Below are positions 1-7,366 of a stretch of DNA of 11,850 bases, one piece after another. Each line of letters begins with the position of its first letter. Position 1 is the first letter of the stretch. The notes under the pieces are model-generated. The model was not told the DNA's origin, made no database searches, and saw nothing but the letters and a program-made list of their open reading frames with translations. Origin of the DNA: Candidatus Atribacteria bacterium (lineage in GTDB: Bacteria > Bipolaricaulota > Bipolaricaulia > UBA7950 > UBA9294); the NCBI GenBank assembly GCA_004525685.1, contig SPBW01000052.1, forward strand, positions 1 to 11,850, written 5' to 3'. Both the position numbers and the translations under genes were made by a program.

Positions 1-342
1 GGGTGTGGGTGAGCATCCGATGATCTCAATCCCATCAAATCCGGCAAAGCGCAGTTGCGGCCCGAAGAAGCCGCCGCTGTTTGACTCACCCCATACGCCT
101 GTCAGCGGCGAGATCGCACAAACACTGAATCGGCCAGCTGATGGAATGTCTGTACCCACAATGGGGCTCGTCATCCAGATGAGCGTGTTGTCAGGTCCGA
201 GGGGATCGATGTCTGAGACGTTCTTGGCAGCAACCAGCGCAGCAGCCAGCCCACTCCCGCCTAGATACCGCTTCACGAGCTTCGGTTCAAGTGTGATCTC
301 AGAGAGCGTCGCGTTGGACAGATCCACGTGGAGCAACCGCAT
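1..342 (-). CDS. Aldehyde:ferredoxin oxidoreductase, N-terminal fragment (runs off the left edge)
   Basis: The visible 114 codons read as the start of a tungsten-containing aldehyde:ferredoxin oxidoreductase (AOR). Family members oxidise aldehydes to acids, or run in reverse, using a tungstopterin cofactor, an Fe4S4 cluster and ferredoxin. The N-terminal opening MRLLHVDLSN is typical. A GGSGLAA segment follows at about residues 28-34, then DPLGPDN (46-52), AGRFSVCAISPLTG (69-82), and the family's best-conserved block SNSGGFFGPQLRFAGFDG (87-104). The C-terminal two domains, with the cluster cysteines, lie outside the window, so activity cannot be judged. The ATG lies 7 bases after the alcohol dehydrogenase stop codon. 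I see no Shine-Dalgarno sequence, so translational coupling is likely. A TTG six codons upstream is an alternative start. The substrate is unknown; the AOR family assignment is confident from the motif series. Confidence 0.9.
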   Translation of the reverse strand, partial: MRLLHVDLSNATLSEITLEPKLVKRYLGGSGLAAALVAAKNVSDIDPLGPDNTLIWMTSPIVGTDIPSAGRFSVCAISPLTGVWGESNSGGFFGPQLRFAGFDGIEIIGCSPTP

Positions 343-349
343 CGTCGAT

Positions 350-1513
350 TTAGAACCCAACGGAACACCCGTCATACACTGCCTCGAAGAGCTTTCGAAG
401 CTCTCCAGATGACGGCGAACGGCTCGACGTGATCATTTGCGTGTCATTCTCGGCGTCGGCAACAAGTTTGTCGAGACACAACTCGAACGAATCCTTTGAA
501 ATCCCTGCTTCGCCAAGAGAAAGCGGGTTGCCCATGGCGCTTGCGAGATTGCGAACGGCTTGCGCTAGCGTACGTGCGGCCGTTTCACCATTCGCTGATG
601 AAACACCCAACCGTTGGGCAAGCTGGGCGATCCGCTGCGGTGATTGCCGTGCAGAAAACTCAAGCGTATAGGGCAGACACAGGCTGACTGCGCGCCCATG
701 GGGGAGCCCGAGTGTGGCCCCAAGCGCATGGCCCATGGCATGCGCCATCGAGGCCATCGAGTTGCCAAACCCCAACCCTGCGCTTGTTGCTGCGTGATGC
801 ATGTGGGTGCGCGCTTCCAAGTCTGCGCCGTCTGTCACAGCACGAGGCAGGAACTCGAACACCTGGGCAGCTGCGTGCGCGCAAAGCCCGTCAGTCATAT
901 CCGTGTGCCACGTGCTGATATAGCCCTCAATGGCGTGCGTCAAGGCGTCCATTCCCGTGTCTACAGTCAGTTGCCTCGGCATGCCCGAAGCCATGGACGG
1001 ATCGACGAGTGCGATGTCAGGCACATTCTCCCAGTTTCCCAAGCCCACCTTGCGCTTCTCGATAGGATCAGACAGAACAATCGCCCACGTTACATCGGCG
1101 CCCGTACCGCTGGTGGTGGGAATCGTGATCAGCCGGGCCTTGTTGCGAAGGCCGAGGTCAATGAAGGGACTGATCTCTGCGGGTTGAAGGTCTGGGCGCT
1201 CGTACAGCACCCAAATCGCCTTGGCTGCATCCAGAGGTGATCCACCGCCTACGGCAACAATCCAATCCGGTGCAAACTCTAGAGCCACCTTGGCTCCAAG
1301 TAGCACCGTCGGTATTTCGGGGTTTGCCTCGACATCTGAGAACATGTGAACCTTCAGATGTGCCGATGCCAATCGCTCAAGCACCGGTGCGACCAAGCCA
1401 CATGCCACAATGCCAGGATCTGTGACAACGAGTGCCCGTTTGCCACGGATGTCGGAAAGCGTATCGAGCGCGTCTTCACCAAAGACGATGCGGGGAGAAA
1501 CGAACGTCCACAC
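350..1513 (-). CDS. Iron-containing (group III) alcohol dehydrogenase
   Basis: This 387-residue protein has the usual length and layout of Fe-dependent alcohol dehydrogenases, which interconvert alcohols and aldehydes or ketones with NAD(P)H. The N-terminal half is a Rossmann-like nucleotide-binding domain carrying GGGSPLDAAKA (89-99) and TIPTTSGTGAD (130-140). The C-terminal helical half carries the metal site. By family pattern the ligands are D189 and H193 (in TGMDALTHAIEGY), H258 (in MAHAMGHALG) and H272 (in LPHGRA); all four are present. The start is GTG, with AGGAGG five bases upstream. That Shine-Dalgarno overlaps the stop codon of the preceding SCP2-like gene, and the AOR gene begins 7 bases after this gene's stop. 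The neighbours suggest it works on the aldehyde used or made by AOR. The exact substrate and the NADH/NADPH preference cannot be read from the sequence. Confidence 0.95.
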   Translation of the reverse strand: MWTFVSPRIVFGEDALDTLSDIRGKRALVVTDPGIVACGLVAPVLERLASAHLKVHMFSDVEANPEIPTVLLGAKVALEFAPDWIVAVGGGSPLDAAKAIWVLYERPDLQPAEISPFIDLGLRNKARLITIPTTSGTGADVTWAIVLSDPIEKRKVGLGNWENVPDIALVDPSMASGMPRQLTVDTGMDALTHAIEGYISTWHTDMTDGLCAHAAAQVFEFLPRAVTDGADLEARTHMHHAATSAGLGFGNSMASMAHAMGHALGATLGLPHGRAVSLCLPYTLEFSARQSPQRIAQLAQRLGVSSANGETAARTLAQAVRNLASAMGNPLSLGEAGISKDSFELCLDKLVADAENDTQMITSSRSPSSGELRKLFEAVYDGCSVGF

Positions 1514-1518
1514 GATGA

Positions 1519-1524
1519 CCTCCT
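1519..1524 (-). promoter_or_regulatory. Ribosome binding site of the alcohol dehydrogenase, overlapping the upstream stop codon
   Basis: On the minus strand AGGAGG lies five bases before the GTG start at 1513. Its first two bases are also the last two of the TAG stop (1525-1523) of the SCP2-like gene. A ribosome terminating there would sit on this site, so coupled translation is likely. The site also supports GTG as the real start. Confidence 0.8.
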
Positions 1525-1936
1525 ATCCTTGCGGCCACTGTGTCGGGACCAGTGCGCAACATGACACGATTTCCTTGGCTGCTTTGGGATAGCGCATGAT
1601 CTTCATCAAATCCCCTTGGAGCTTGAGCTTGCGCATCATCATCCCCTGGATCGGATCGAGTTCGCCGTCGATGACTTTTCTCCACGTCCCATACGGCGCG
1701 CTGACTCGATAGGCAGCTTCTCTCTCATCTGCAGACGAGAGGAGCGCGGCGTCTGGACTCTTGCCATGATGAAGTCCCAGGAATAGATAGGCCGATTCGC
1801 TGAACGCGCCATCCGGCTGAATCTCAAACATGAAGTCTCCCTCCCAATTCGCAGCTGAACTCTCGTAGGACTCAGATTCGTTCAGCAATCGGGACAGCTC
1901 TTTGATCCATTCATCGGATGGAAATCGATAGGACAT
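1523..1936 (-). CDS. SCP2 (sterol carrier protein 2) domain protein
   Basis: A 137-residue soluble protein without signal peptide or membrane segment. The C-terminal half matches the SCP2-like lipid-binding fold. It has a tryptophan-containing strand (TWRKVIDGELDP, about residues 83-94), then the hallmark stretch KLKLQGDLMKIMRYPKAAK (about 102-120). Family members bind hydrophobic ligands such as acyl chains and sterols in a tunnel; the ligand here is unknown. The ATG at 1936 was chosen because AAGGAGG lies six bases upstream and the family-like sequence begins soon after. An upstream in-frame extension to 1999 is unsupported. It is the first gene of an operon with the Fe-alcohol dehydrogenase and AOR, with a 9-base gap to the former. 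This suggests it presents or buffers a hydrophobic alcohol, aldehyde or acid for the two enzymes. That role is inference; the domain call is good. Confidence 0.85.
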   Translation of the reverse strand: MSYRFPSDEWIKELSRLLNESESYESSAANWEGDFMFEIQPDGAFSESAYLFLGLHHGKSPDAALLSSADEREAAYRVSAPYGTWRKVIDGELDPIQGMMMRKLKLQGDLMKIMRYPKAAKEIVSCCALVPTQWPQG

Positions 1937-1942
1937 GTTCGG

Positions 1943-1949
1943 CCTCCTT
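1943..1949 (-). promoter_or_regulatory. Ribosome binding site fixing the SCP2-like gene start
   Basis: AAGGAGG on the minus strand lies six bases before the ATG at 1936. It settles the start against an in-frame upstream candidate at 1999, which has no such site. Confidence 0.8.
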
Positions 1950-2044
1950 GCCTCAGTTCCAGTTGCCTGCATCATCGGCATCAGCGCGGCCAAGTGCAAG
2001 CAGACCTTTCAAAGAATATGAACCCTGACTACACTCACGCCACT

Positions 2045-2049
2045 GGAGG
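2045..2049 (+). promoter_or_regulatory. Ribosome binding site fixing the acylphosphatase start
   Basis: GGAGG lies seven bases before the ATG at 2057. This start gives a 90-residue protein, the standard acylphosphatase length. An upstream in-frame GTG at 1994 would add 21 residues with no family resemblance. In the 120-base divergent gap (1937-2056) I found only weak promoter-like elements, for example TACACT at 2030-2035, and do not call one. Confidence 0.8.
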
Positions 2050-2056
2050 CGCTCTG

Positions 2057-2329
2057 ATGATCCGACTCGAAGCCGAGGTTCATGGGCTCGTTCAAGGCGT
2101 GTTCTTCCGTTACAGCGCACAACGTCAAGCTCAAGCGCTGGGCCTCACAGGGCACGTAGAAAATCGCCCCGATGGATCGGTTCACGTCATTGCTGAAGGA
2201 AATCGCGATGCGCTGGAAAGGCTACTGCAGTGGCTACACAAGGGTCCCGAGTTGGCGAATGTGACTTGGGTCGATGCCAGTTGGAGCGAGCCTACCGACG
2301 CTTTCGCTGGGTTCACTATTCGAAGATAG
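2057..2329 (+). CDS. acyP: Acylphosphatase
   Basis: A 90-residue cytoplasmic acylphosphatase, which hydrolyses carboxyl-phosphate bonds such as those in acetyl phosphate or 1,3-bisphosphoglycerate. The first signature VHGLVQGVFFRY (8-19) contains the phosphate-binding loop and the catalytic arginine, R18. The second signature GHVENRPDGSVHV (32-44) contains the catalytic asparagine, N36. The protein ends in the typical FTIRR strand. Both catalytic residues and the full length are present, so it should be active. It diverges from the SCP2-like operon and is followed at once by a hairpin, so it is probably transcribed on its own. Its physiological substrate is not known from sequence, as is usual for this family. 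Confidence 0.95.
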   Translation: MIRLEAEVHGLVQGVFFRYSAQRQAQALGLTGHVENRPDGSVHVIAEGNRDALERLLQWLHKGPELANVTWVDASWSEPTDAFAGFTIRR

Positions 2330-2347
2330 CCGCCCTCAAAAGGGCGG
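2330..2347 (+). terminator. Hairpin directly after the acylphosphatase gene
   Basis: A perfect 7-bp stem, CCGCCCT / AGGGCGG, closes a CAAA loop and starts at the base after the acylphosphatase stop codon. The downstream sequence GATTGCTTCGTT is only mildly T-rich, so this may be a weak or Rho-assisted terminator. It would separate the gene from uvrB. Confidence 0.6.
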
Positions 2348-2357
2348 GATTGCTTCG

Positions 2358-2386
2358 TTGATCCAACCTTCGCGTCCAAGTAGACT
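2358..2386 (+). promoter_or_regulatory. Candidate sigma-70-type promoter for uvrBA
   Basis: TTGATC (2358-2363, four of six matching TTGACA) and TAGACT (2381-2386, four of six matching TATAAT) are 17 bases apart. They lie just after the hairpin that ends the acylphosphatase gene. The predicted transcription start would be near 2393-2394, only a few bases before the uvrB ATG at 2397. No palindromic SOS (LexA) box of a type I recognise is visible here. The call rests on consensus matching alone. Confidence 0.4.
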
Positions 2387-2396
2387 CTACACTAGG

Positions 2397-4391
2397 ATGA
2401 GCCTTCCAAAAGCCGGCGAGAGAGCCGGGTTCCAACTTTCTAGCAAGCTCACGCCATGTGGCGATCAGCCTGACGCCATCGATGCACTGGTCAAGGGACT
2501 CAAGGCCAAACATCGATTCCAGACGCTATTGGGCGCAACAGGAACCGGCAAGACGTTTACTATTGCCAATGTCATCCAACAGATGCAGCGCCCCACGCTC
2601 ATCATCGCTCACAACAAGACACTCACTGCCCAGCTGTGTGGCGAGCTACGGGAGCTGTTCCCTGACAACGCCGTGCATTACTTCGTCTCGTACTACGACT
2701 ACTATCAACCTGAAGCCTATATGCCTCAGACAGACACGTATATCGAGAAGGATTCGTCGATCAATGACGAGATCGACCGACTGCGACATGCAGCCACATC
2801 ATCACTCTTTGAACGACGCGATGTCATCATCGTCGCGTCGGTCTCCTGCATCTATGGTCTTGGCTCACCAGACAACTATCACGACATGTCGCTTAGGTTA
2901 TCTTGCGGCGAGATCCGTGATCGTGACGACATCATGCGATCGATGATTCAACTGCAATACTCGCGAAACGAGATTGGATTCGAACGCGGAACGTTTCGAG
3001 CTCGCGGCGACACGTTGGAGATCATCCCCGCCTACGAAGAGAAGGTCATCCGGCTGGAGTTCTTCGGCGATCGGATTGACCGCATCGCGATTCTCGACCC
3101 CATCACAGGTCACCCCATCCGCGAGACCGAGGATATCCACATCTACCCCGCTTCCCACTTCATCACGCCTACGGAGAGACTGGACGCGGCCGTCGGTTTG
3201 ATCAGCGCCGAATTAGAGGAACGATTGAAGCAGTTCAAGGAGACGGGGCGTCTGCTTGAGGCACAGCGAATCGAACAACGAACACGGTATGACATCGAGA
3301 TGATTCAGGAGATGGGGTACTGCTCAGGCATCGAGAACTACTCTCGCCATCTCGATGGCCGGCGAGAAGGGCAGCCTCCGTCTGTGTTGATCGACTACTT
3401 CCCATCGGACTTCCTTCTCGTGATTGACGAGTCGCACCAGACCGTGCCTCAGATCCGCGGCATGTATCACGGGGATCGCTCACGCAAGACAACCTTGGTG
3501 GACTATGGCTTCCGCATGCCATCTGCTCTGGACAATCGCCCACTCACGTTCATCGAGTTCGAGGAAAGGATCAGCCAGGTTGTCATGATGTCTGCCACGC
3601 CCGGGCCGTACGAATATGAACACTCTCAGCAAATCGTTCAGCAACTGATTCGCCCAACAGGAGTGATCGATCCCGAGGTGTCTATTCATCCTGTCAAGGG
3701 GCAGGTCGATCATCTGCTGGGAGAGGTGCGCACTGTAATCGAACGCTCTGAGCGCGTACTGATTACCACGCTTACCAAACGCATGGCCGAGGATCTGACC
3801 GAGTACTTGGTAGAAATGGGTGTGCGAGCGCGATATCTACACTCCGAGGTCGATACGCTCGATCGCATCGACATTCTCCGCGACCTCAGGCTGGGGAAGT
3901 TCGATGTTCTGGTTGGCATCAACCTGTTGCGCGAAGGGCTCGATCTGCCTGAGGTATCCCTGGTCGCCGTGCTCGATGCCGACAAGGAAGGCTTCTTGCG
4001 GTCGGGCACGTCGCTCATACAGACCATAGGACGCGCAGCGCGCAACATACGTGGCAGAGTACTTCTCTATGCAGACAAGCAAACAGACTCCATCCGCTAT
4101 GCTGTGAGCGAGACCAATCGACGCCGAGCCATTCAGCTCAGGTACAACGAAGAACATGGCATCATCCCCAGGACGGTGCAGCGAGACATTACCGACATTG
4201 TTCAGTCGTTGCGTGGTGTGAAGGCACAGGAACAAGAGATTCGCGAGCTTCCACAACCGCAGTCAAAAGAAGAGGCACTCGATCTCATCAGAGATCTCGA
4301 AGACAAGATGCATACGGCAGCCGATCGATTGGAATTCGAACTGGCAGCGACGTTGCGCGATGAAATCAGGAAACTGAAGAAGGCCCTATGA
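2397..4391 (+). CDS. uvrB: Excinuclease ABC subunit B (UvrB)
   Basis: UvrB is the damage-verifying helicase-like subunit of nucleotide excision repair. It is loaded by UvrA and then recruits UvrC for incision. At 664 residues the protein is full length. Visible features in order are CGDQPDAI (21-28), Walker A GATGTGKT (46-53), the tyrosine-rich beta-hairpin YYDYYQPEAY (99-108) that inserts between DNA strands, the Walker B-type motif DESH (344-347), helicase motif VI QTIGRAARN (542-550), and a C-terminal UVR domain (about 625-662) for UvrA/UvrC contact. The ATG at 2397 places the Walker A at the normal distance from the N-terminus. The frame stays open upstream to 2274, but that part overlaps the acylphosphatase gene and looks unlike UvrB. 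No Shine-Dalgarno sequence precedes the ATG. The stop codon overlaps the uvrA start (ATGA), so the two are translationally coupled. Confidence 0.98.
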   Translation: MSLPKAGERAGFQLSSKLTPCGDQPDAIDALVKGLKAKHRFQTLLGATGTGKTFTIANVIQQMQRPTLIIAHNKTLTAQLCGELRELFPDNAVHYFVSYYDYYQPEAYMPQTDTYIEKDSSINDEIDRLRHAATSSLFERRDVIIVASVSCIYGLGSPDNYHDMSLRLSCGEIRDRDDIMRSMIQLQYSRNEIGFERGTFRARGDTLEIIPAYEEKVIRLEFFGDRIDRIAILDPITGHPIRETEDIHIYPASHFITPTERLDAAVGLISAELEERLKQFKETGRLLEAQRIEQRTRYDIEMIQEMGYCSGIENYSRHLDGRREGQPPSVLIDYFPSDFLLVIDESHQTVPQIRGMYHGDRSRKTTLVDYGFRMPSALDNRPLTFIEFEERISQVVMMSATPGPYEYEHSQQIVQQLIRPTGVIDPEVSIHPVKGQVDHLLGEVRTVIERSERVLITTLTKRMAEDLTEYLVEMGVRARYLHSEVDTLDRIDILRDLRLGKFDVLVGINLLREGLDLPEVSLVAVLDADKEGFLRSGTSLIQTIGRAARNIRGRVLLYADKQTDSIRYAVSETNRRRAIQLRYNEEHGIIPRTVQRDITDIVQSLRGVKAQEQEIRELPQPQSKEEALDLIRDLEDKMHTAADRLEFELAATLRDEIRKLKKAL

Positions 4392-7234
4392 GCGTCATCC
4401 ACATCAAGGGAGCACGAGAACACAATCTCAAGAACATCGACATTGACCTGCCGCGCGACAAGCTGATCGTCATCACCGGCATCTCGGGCTCAGGCAAGAG
4501 TTCGCTGGCATTCGACACGATCTATGCGGAGGGCCAAAGGCGCTACGTAGAGTCGCTGTCTGCCTATGCCCGCCAGTTTCTCGGACAGATGGAAAAGCCA
4601 GACGTCGACTTGATTGAAGGCCTGTCGCCCGCCATTTCTATTGACCAGAAGACGCGTTCGCACAACCCTCGATCCACGGTCGGTACGGTTACAGAAATCT
4701 ACGACTATCTGCGACTGTTGTATGCCCGCATCGGGCATCCTCATTGCCCCCACTGCGGGGATCCTATCTCCCAGCAGTCGGCTGAGCAGATTATCGACAT
4801 GGTGATGGGATTGCCCCAGGGGACGAAGATACAGATCATGGCCCCCATCGTTCGCGGCAGAAAAGGCGAATACAAGAAGACGTTTGATGAGATCAGGCAG
4901 GAGGGCTTCAGCCGCGTACGTGTTGACGGTGTCGTGCGCACCTTGTACGAAGAGATTGAGTTGGCCAAGCAGCAGAAACACACCATCGAGATCGTTGTCG
5001 ATCGTATGGTCGTAGAATCGGCCAAGCGCTCGCGCATCGCTGAGTCGATCGAAGCAGGACTGAAGCACGGCGGAGGTCTGGTCAACGTAGCCGTAGAGGG
5101 CGACGGAGAGCATCTCTATTCCGAGCACTACGCGTGCATCAACTGCAGTATCAGCTACGAAGAGCTCTCCCCTCGTATGTTTTCGTTCAACAGTCCTTTC
5201 GGCGCGTGCCCCGTGTGCAGTGGCCTTGGCTATCGCAAGGAAATCGATCCCGAATCGATCATCGATCCCCGGTTTGGGGTGATGAATGGCGGTATCATTC
5301 CGTTCGCCAATTCGACCAGCGCATGGTACAAGTCACAGATGTCTGCGCTGGCCGACATGCTGAACATTGGACCTGAACAACCGCTGGGAGAGATCACCAA
5401 GAAGAAGCTTGACGTCATCCTGTACGGAACGGGAGAAAAGAAACTGTCATTCCACTACAAGTCTCCGTCTGGATACGAACGCACAGTCGAGCGTCCGTTC
5501 CGCGGGATGGTTCCGGCGATGGAGCGGTGGTATCAAGATACCTCATCCGATCATTGGCGCAAGGAGCTGGAGCAGTATCTATCGACACTGCCATGCCCCG
5601 AATGTCATGGTGCGAGGCTGAAGCCAGAGATCCTGGCTGTGACTGTGGATGGACTCAACATCAACGAAGTGACCACGCTGTCCATTCACGCGGCTCTGAC
5701 ATTCTTTGAGAACCTGTCTCTATCCACGCGCGAGGAATTGATATCCGTCCAGATCCTAAAGGAGATCAACGCGCGGCTAGGATTCATGGTGTCTGTAGGA
5801 TTGGATTACCTGACGCTGGATCGCCAAGCAGGGACGTTGGCAGGCGGAGAGGCGCAGCGCATCCGTCTCGCTACACAGATTGGCAGTCAACTGACCGGTG
5901 TCCTCTACGTGCTTGACGAACCTTCGATCGGGCTCCATCAGCGCGACAACAGAAAGCTCCTGAAGACGCTCAAAGGATTGCGCGACCTTGGGAACACCGT
6001 CATCGTGGTAGAACATGATGAAGAAACGATGCGTGAGTCCGATTTCGTTCTCGATCTTGGGCCTGGAGCAGGCATTCATGGCGGTCGAGTAGTTGTGTCG
6101 GGTACGCCAGAAGAAGTCGAGGCCAATCCAGAATCAATCACTGGGCAGTACATGTCAGGTCGGTTGTCCATCCCCATCCCCATGATCCGACGACAAGGCA
6201 ACGGTCATTCACTGAAGGTGCTCGGTGCGTCGGAGCACAACCTTCGAGGGATTGACGTGACGTTCCCGTTAGGCAAGTTCGTGTGCGTCACCGGTGTGTC
6301 TGGATCTGGCAAGAGCACGCTCGTGGAAGATGTCCTCTACAACGGTGTCGCCCATGAATTGCACCTGGCTGCGCGCAGAGCCGGAGCTCATGCTGAGATC
6401 ACAGGCATTGGGCACATCGACAAGGTCATCGAGATCGATCAATCTCCTATCGGCCGCACACCGCGATCCAATCCCGCCACCTACACCAAGGTGTTCGACG
6501 ACATTCGCTCCCTGTTCGCCAAGACGCCGGATGCTCGGCTGCGCGGATACGCCTCAGGCCGATTTAGCTTCAACGTCAAGGGTGGACGATGCGAATCGTG
6601 CCAAGGGCAGGGGCGCGAGAAGATTGAGATGCACTTCCTGCCCGACATCTACGTTCCATGCGAGGTCTGCAAAGCAACACGATACAACCGGGAAACACTC
6701 CAGGTTCGCTACAAAGGGAAATCGATCGCTGATGTTCTTGCCATGTCTGTGGAAGAAGCACTCAAGTTCTTTGAGAATGTTCCCTCAATCAAGAGCCGAT
6801 TGGAGACCCTGTATGACGTCGGGCTAACCTACGTCACGCTCGGGCAACCTGCCACCGAGCTATCAGGCGGCGAAGCGCAGCGCATCAAACTCGCCAAAGA
6901 ACTCTCCAAGCGCTCCACGGGGAAGACACTCTACATCCTCGATGAGCCAACAACTGGCTTGCATGCCGCTGACGTGCATAAGCTGCTCGAGGTGCTGCAC
7001 CGGCTGGTCGATACGGGCAACACAGCCATCGTGATTGAGCACAACCTCGATGTTATCAAGACAGCTGATTGGATTATCGATTTGGGGCCAGAGGGAGGCG
7101 ACGGCGGCGGCTTAGTCATCGCCACTGGAACGCCTGAGGACATCATAGAGGTTCGCGAATCCTACACCGGAGAGTTCCTGCGCCCGGTCTTGGCGCCCCG
7201 CGCTACACGTGATCTGCACGTAGAGCAGGGCTAG
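4388..7234 (+). CDS. uvrA: Excinuclease ABC subunit A (UvrA)
   Basis: UvrA is the DNA-damage sensor ATPase of nucleotide excision repair. It dimerises, scans DNA and delivers UvrB. The 948-residue protein is full length and intact. The first ATPase half has Walker A GISGSGKS (31-38), the signature LAGGEAQR (484-491) and Walker B acidic residues D510/E511. The second half has Walker A GVSGSGKST (636-644), signature LSGGEAQR (825-832) and D852/E853. Three zinc sites are visible as cysteine sets: C120/C123 with C403/C406; C250/C253/C274/C277; and C735/C738/C758/C761, the last two with the classic CX2C-X19/20-CX2C spacing. The only mild oddity is LAGGE rather than LSGGE in the first signature. 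The gene overlaps uvrB by four bases, and a weak AAGG lies just before the ATG. A strong hairpin follows at 7316. Confidence 0.98.
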   Translation: MSVIHIKGAREHNLKNIDIDLPRDKLIVITGISGSGKSSLAFDTIYAEGQRRYVESLSAYARQFLGQMEKPDVDLIEGLSPAISIDQKTRSHNPRSTVGTVTEIYDYLRLLYARIGHPHCPHCGDPISQQSAEQIIDMVMGLPQGTKIQIMAPIVRGRKGEYKKTFDEIRQEGFSRVRVDGVVRTLYEEIELAKQQKHTIEIVVDRMVVESAKRSRIAESIEAGLKHGGGLVNVAVEGDGEHLYSEHYACINCSISYEELSPRMFSFNSPFGACPVCSGLGYRKEIDPESIIDPRFGVMNGGIIPFANSTSAWYKSQMSALADMLNIGPEQPLGEITKKKLDVILYGTGEKKLSFHYKSPSGYERTVERPFRGMVPAMERWYQDTSSDHWRKELEQYLSTLPCPECHGARLKPEILAVTVDGLNINEVTTLSIHAALTFFENLSLSTREELISVQILKEINARLGFMVSVGLDYLTLDRQAGTLAGGEAQRIRLATQIGSQLTGVLYVLDEPSIGLHQRDNRKLLKTLKGLRDLGNTVIVVEHDEETMRESDFVLDLGPGAGIHGGRVVVSGTPEEVEANPESITGQYMSGRLSIPIPMIRRQGNGHSLKVLGASEHNLRGIDVTFPLGKFVCVTGVSGSGKSTLVEDVLYNGVAHELHLAARRAGAHAEITGIGHIDKVIEIDQSPIGRTPRSNPATYTKVFDDIRSLFAKTPDARLRGYASGRFSFNVKGGRCESCQGQGREKIEMHFLPDIYVPCEVCKATRYNRETLQVRYKGKSIADVLAMSVEEALKFFENVPSIKSRLETLYDVGLTYVTLGQPATELSGGEAQRIKLAKELSKRSTGKTLYILDEPTTGLHAADVHKLLEVLHRLVDTGNTAIVIEHNLDVIKTADWIIDLGPEGGDGGGLVIATGTPEDIIEVRESYTGEFLRPVLAPRATRDLHVEQG

Positions 7235-7249
7235 GGTTTTCCCCTTCAT

Positions 7250-7307
7250 GCACGACGCACGCTAAGCGAAGCGGCCGCGACCGTCCGATGGTGCAGGCAC
7301 GTCGCAC
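7250..7307. repeat. Pair of 11-bp near-identical direct repeats downstream of uvrA
   Basis: GCACGACGCAC at 7250-7260 and GCACGTCGCAC at 7297-7307 differ at one base and are 36 bases apart. They lie in the 81-base stretch between the uvrA stop codon and the terminator hairpin. That stretch also holds the palindrome GCGGCCGC (7271-7278). No gene is visible. The significance is unclear and the pair may be chance in GC-rich sequence. Confidence 0.3.
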
Positions 7308-7315
7308 AAAGGAGA

Positions 7316-7347
7316 ACAGCGGGGGCTCGCAACCGAGTCCCCGCTGT
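7316..7347. terminator. Strong bidirectional-type terminator hairpin between convergent genes
   Basis: A 14-bp stem with one G-T wobble pair closes a CAAC loop; the arms are ACAGCGGGGGCTCG and CGAGTCCCCGCTGT. It lies 81 bases after the uvrA stop and 19 bases after the stop of the minus-strand PKD lipoprotein gene, so it can serve both convergent units. On the minus strand it is followed by TTCTCCTTTG and on the plus strand by CTATCGCATCTCT. Neither is a clean run of T, but the stem is very stable. Confidence 0.8.
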
Positions 7348-7366
7348 CTATCGCATCTCTATCTCA

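Noticed and set aside
644..1240. A 198-codon open frame on the plus strand opposite the alcohol dehydrogenase gene
   Set aside because: It lies entirely within a well-supported gene on the other strand, is rich in Cys, Arg and His without family motifs, and has no good ribosome binding site. It is a shadow frame.
2274..2396. An N-terminal extension of UvrB by 41 residues
   Set aside because: It overlaps the acylphosphatase gene and the hairpin, and does not resemble UvrB. The ATG at 2397 gives the normal family length.
4490..5128. A 212-codon open frame on the minus strand inside uvrA
   Set aside because: uvrA is intact with all motifs over this interval, and the opposite frame has no recognisable domain.
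6294..6827. A 177-codon plus-strand frame inside uvrA in another phase
   Set aside because: It overlaps the second ATPase half of UvrA, whose Walker A and zinc motifs are intact, so this is an alternate-frame artefact.
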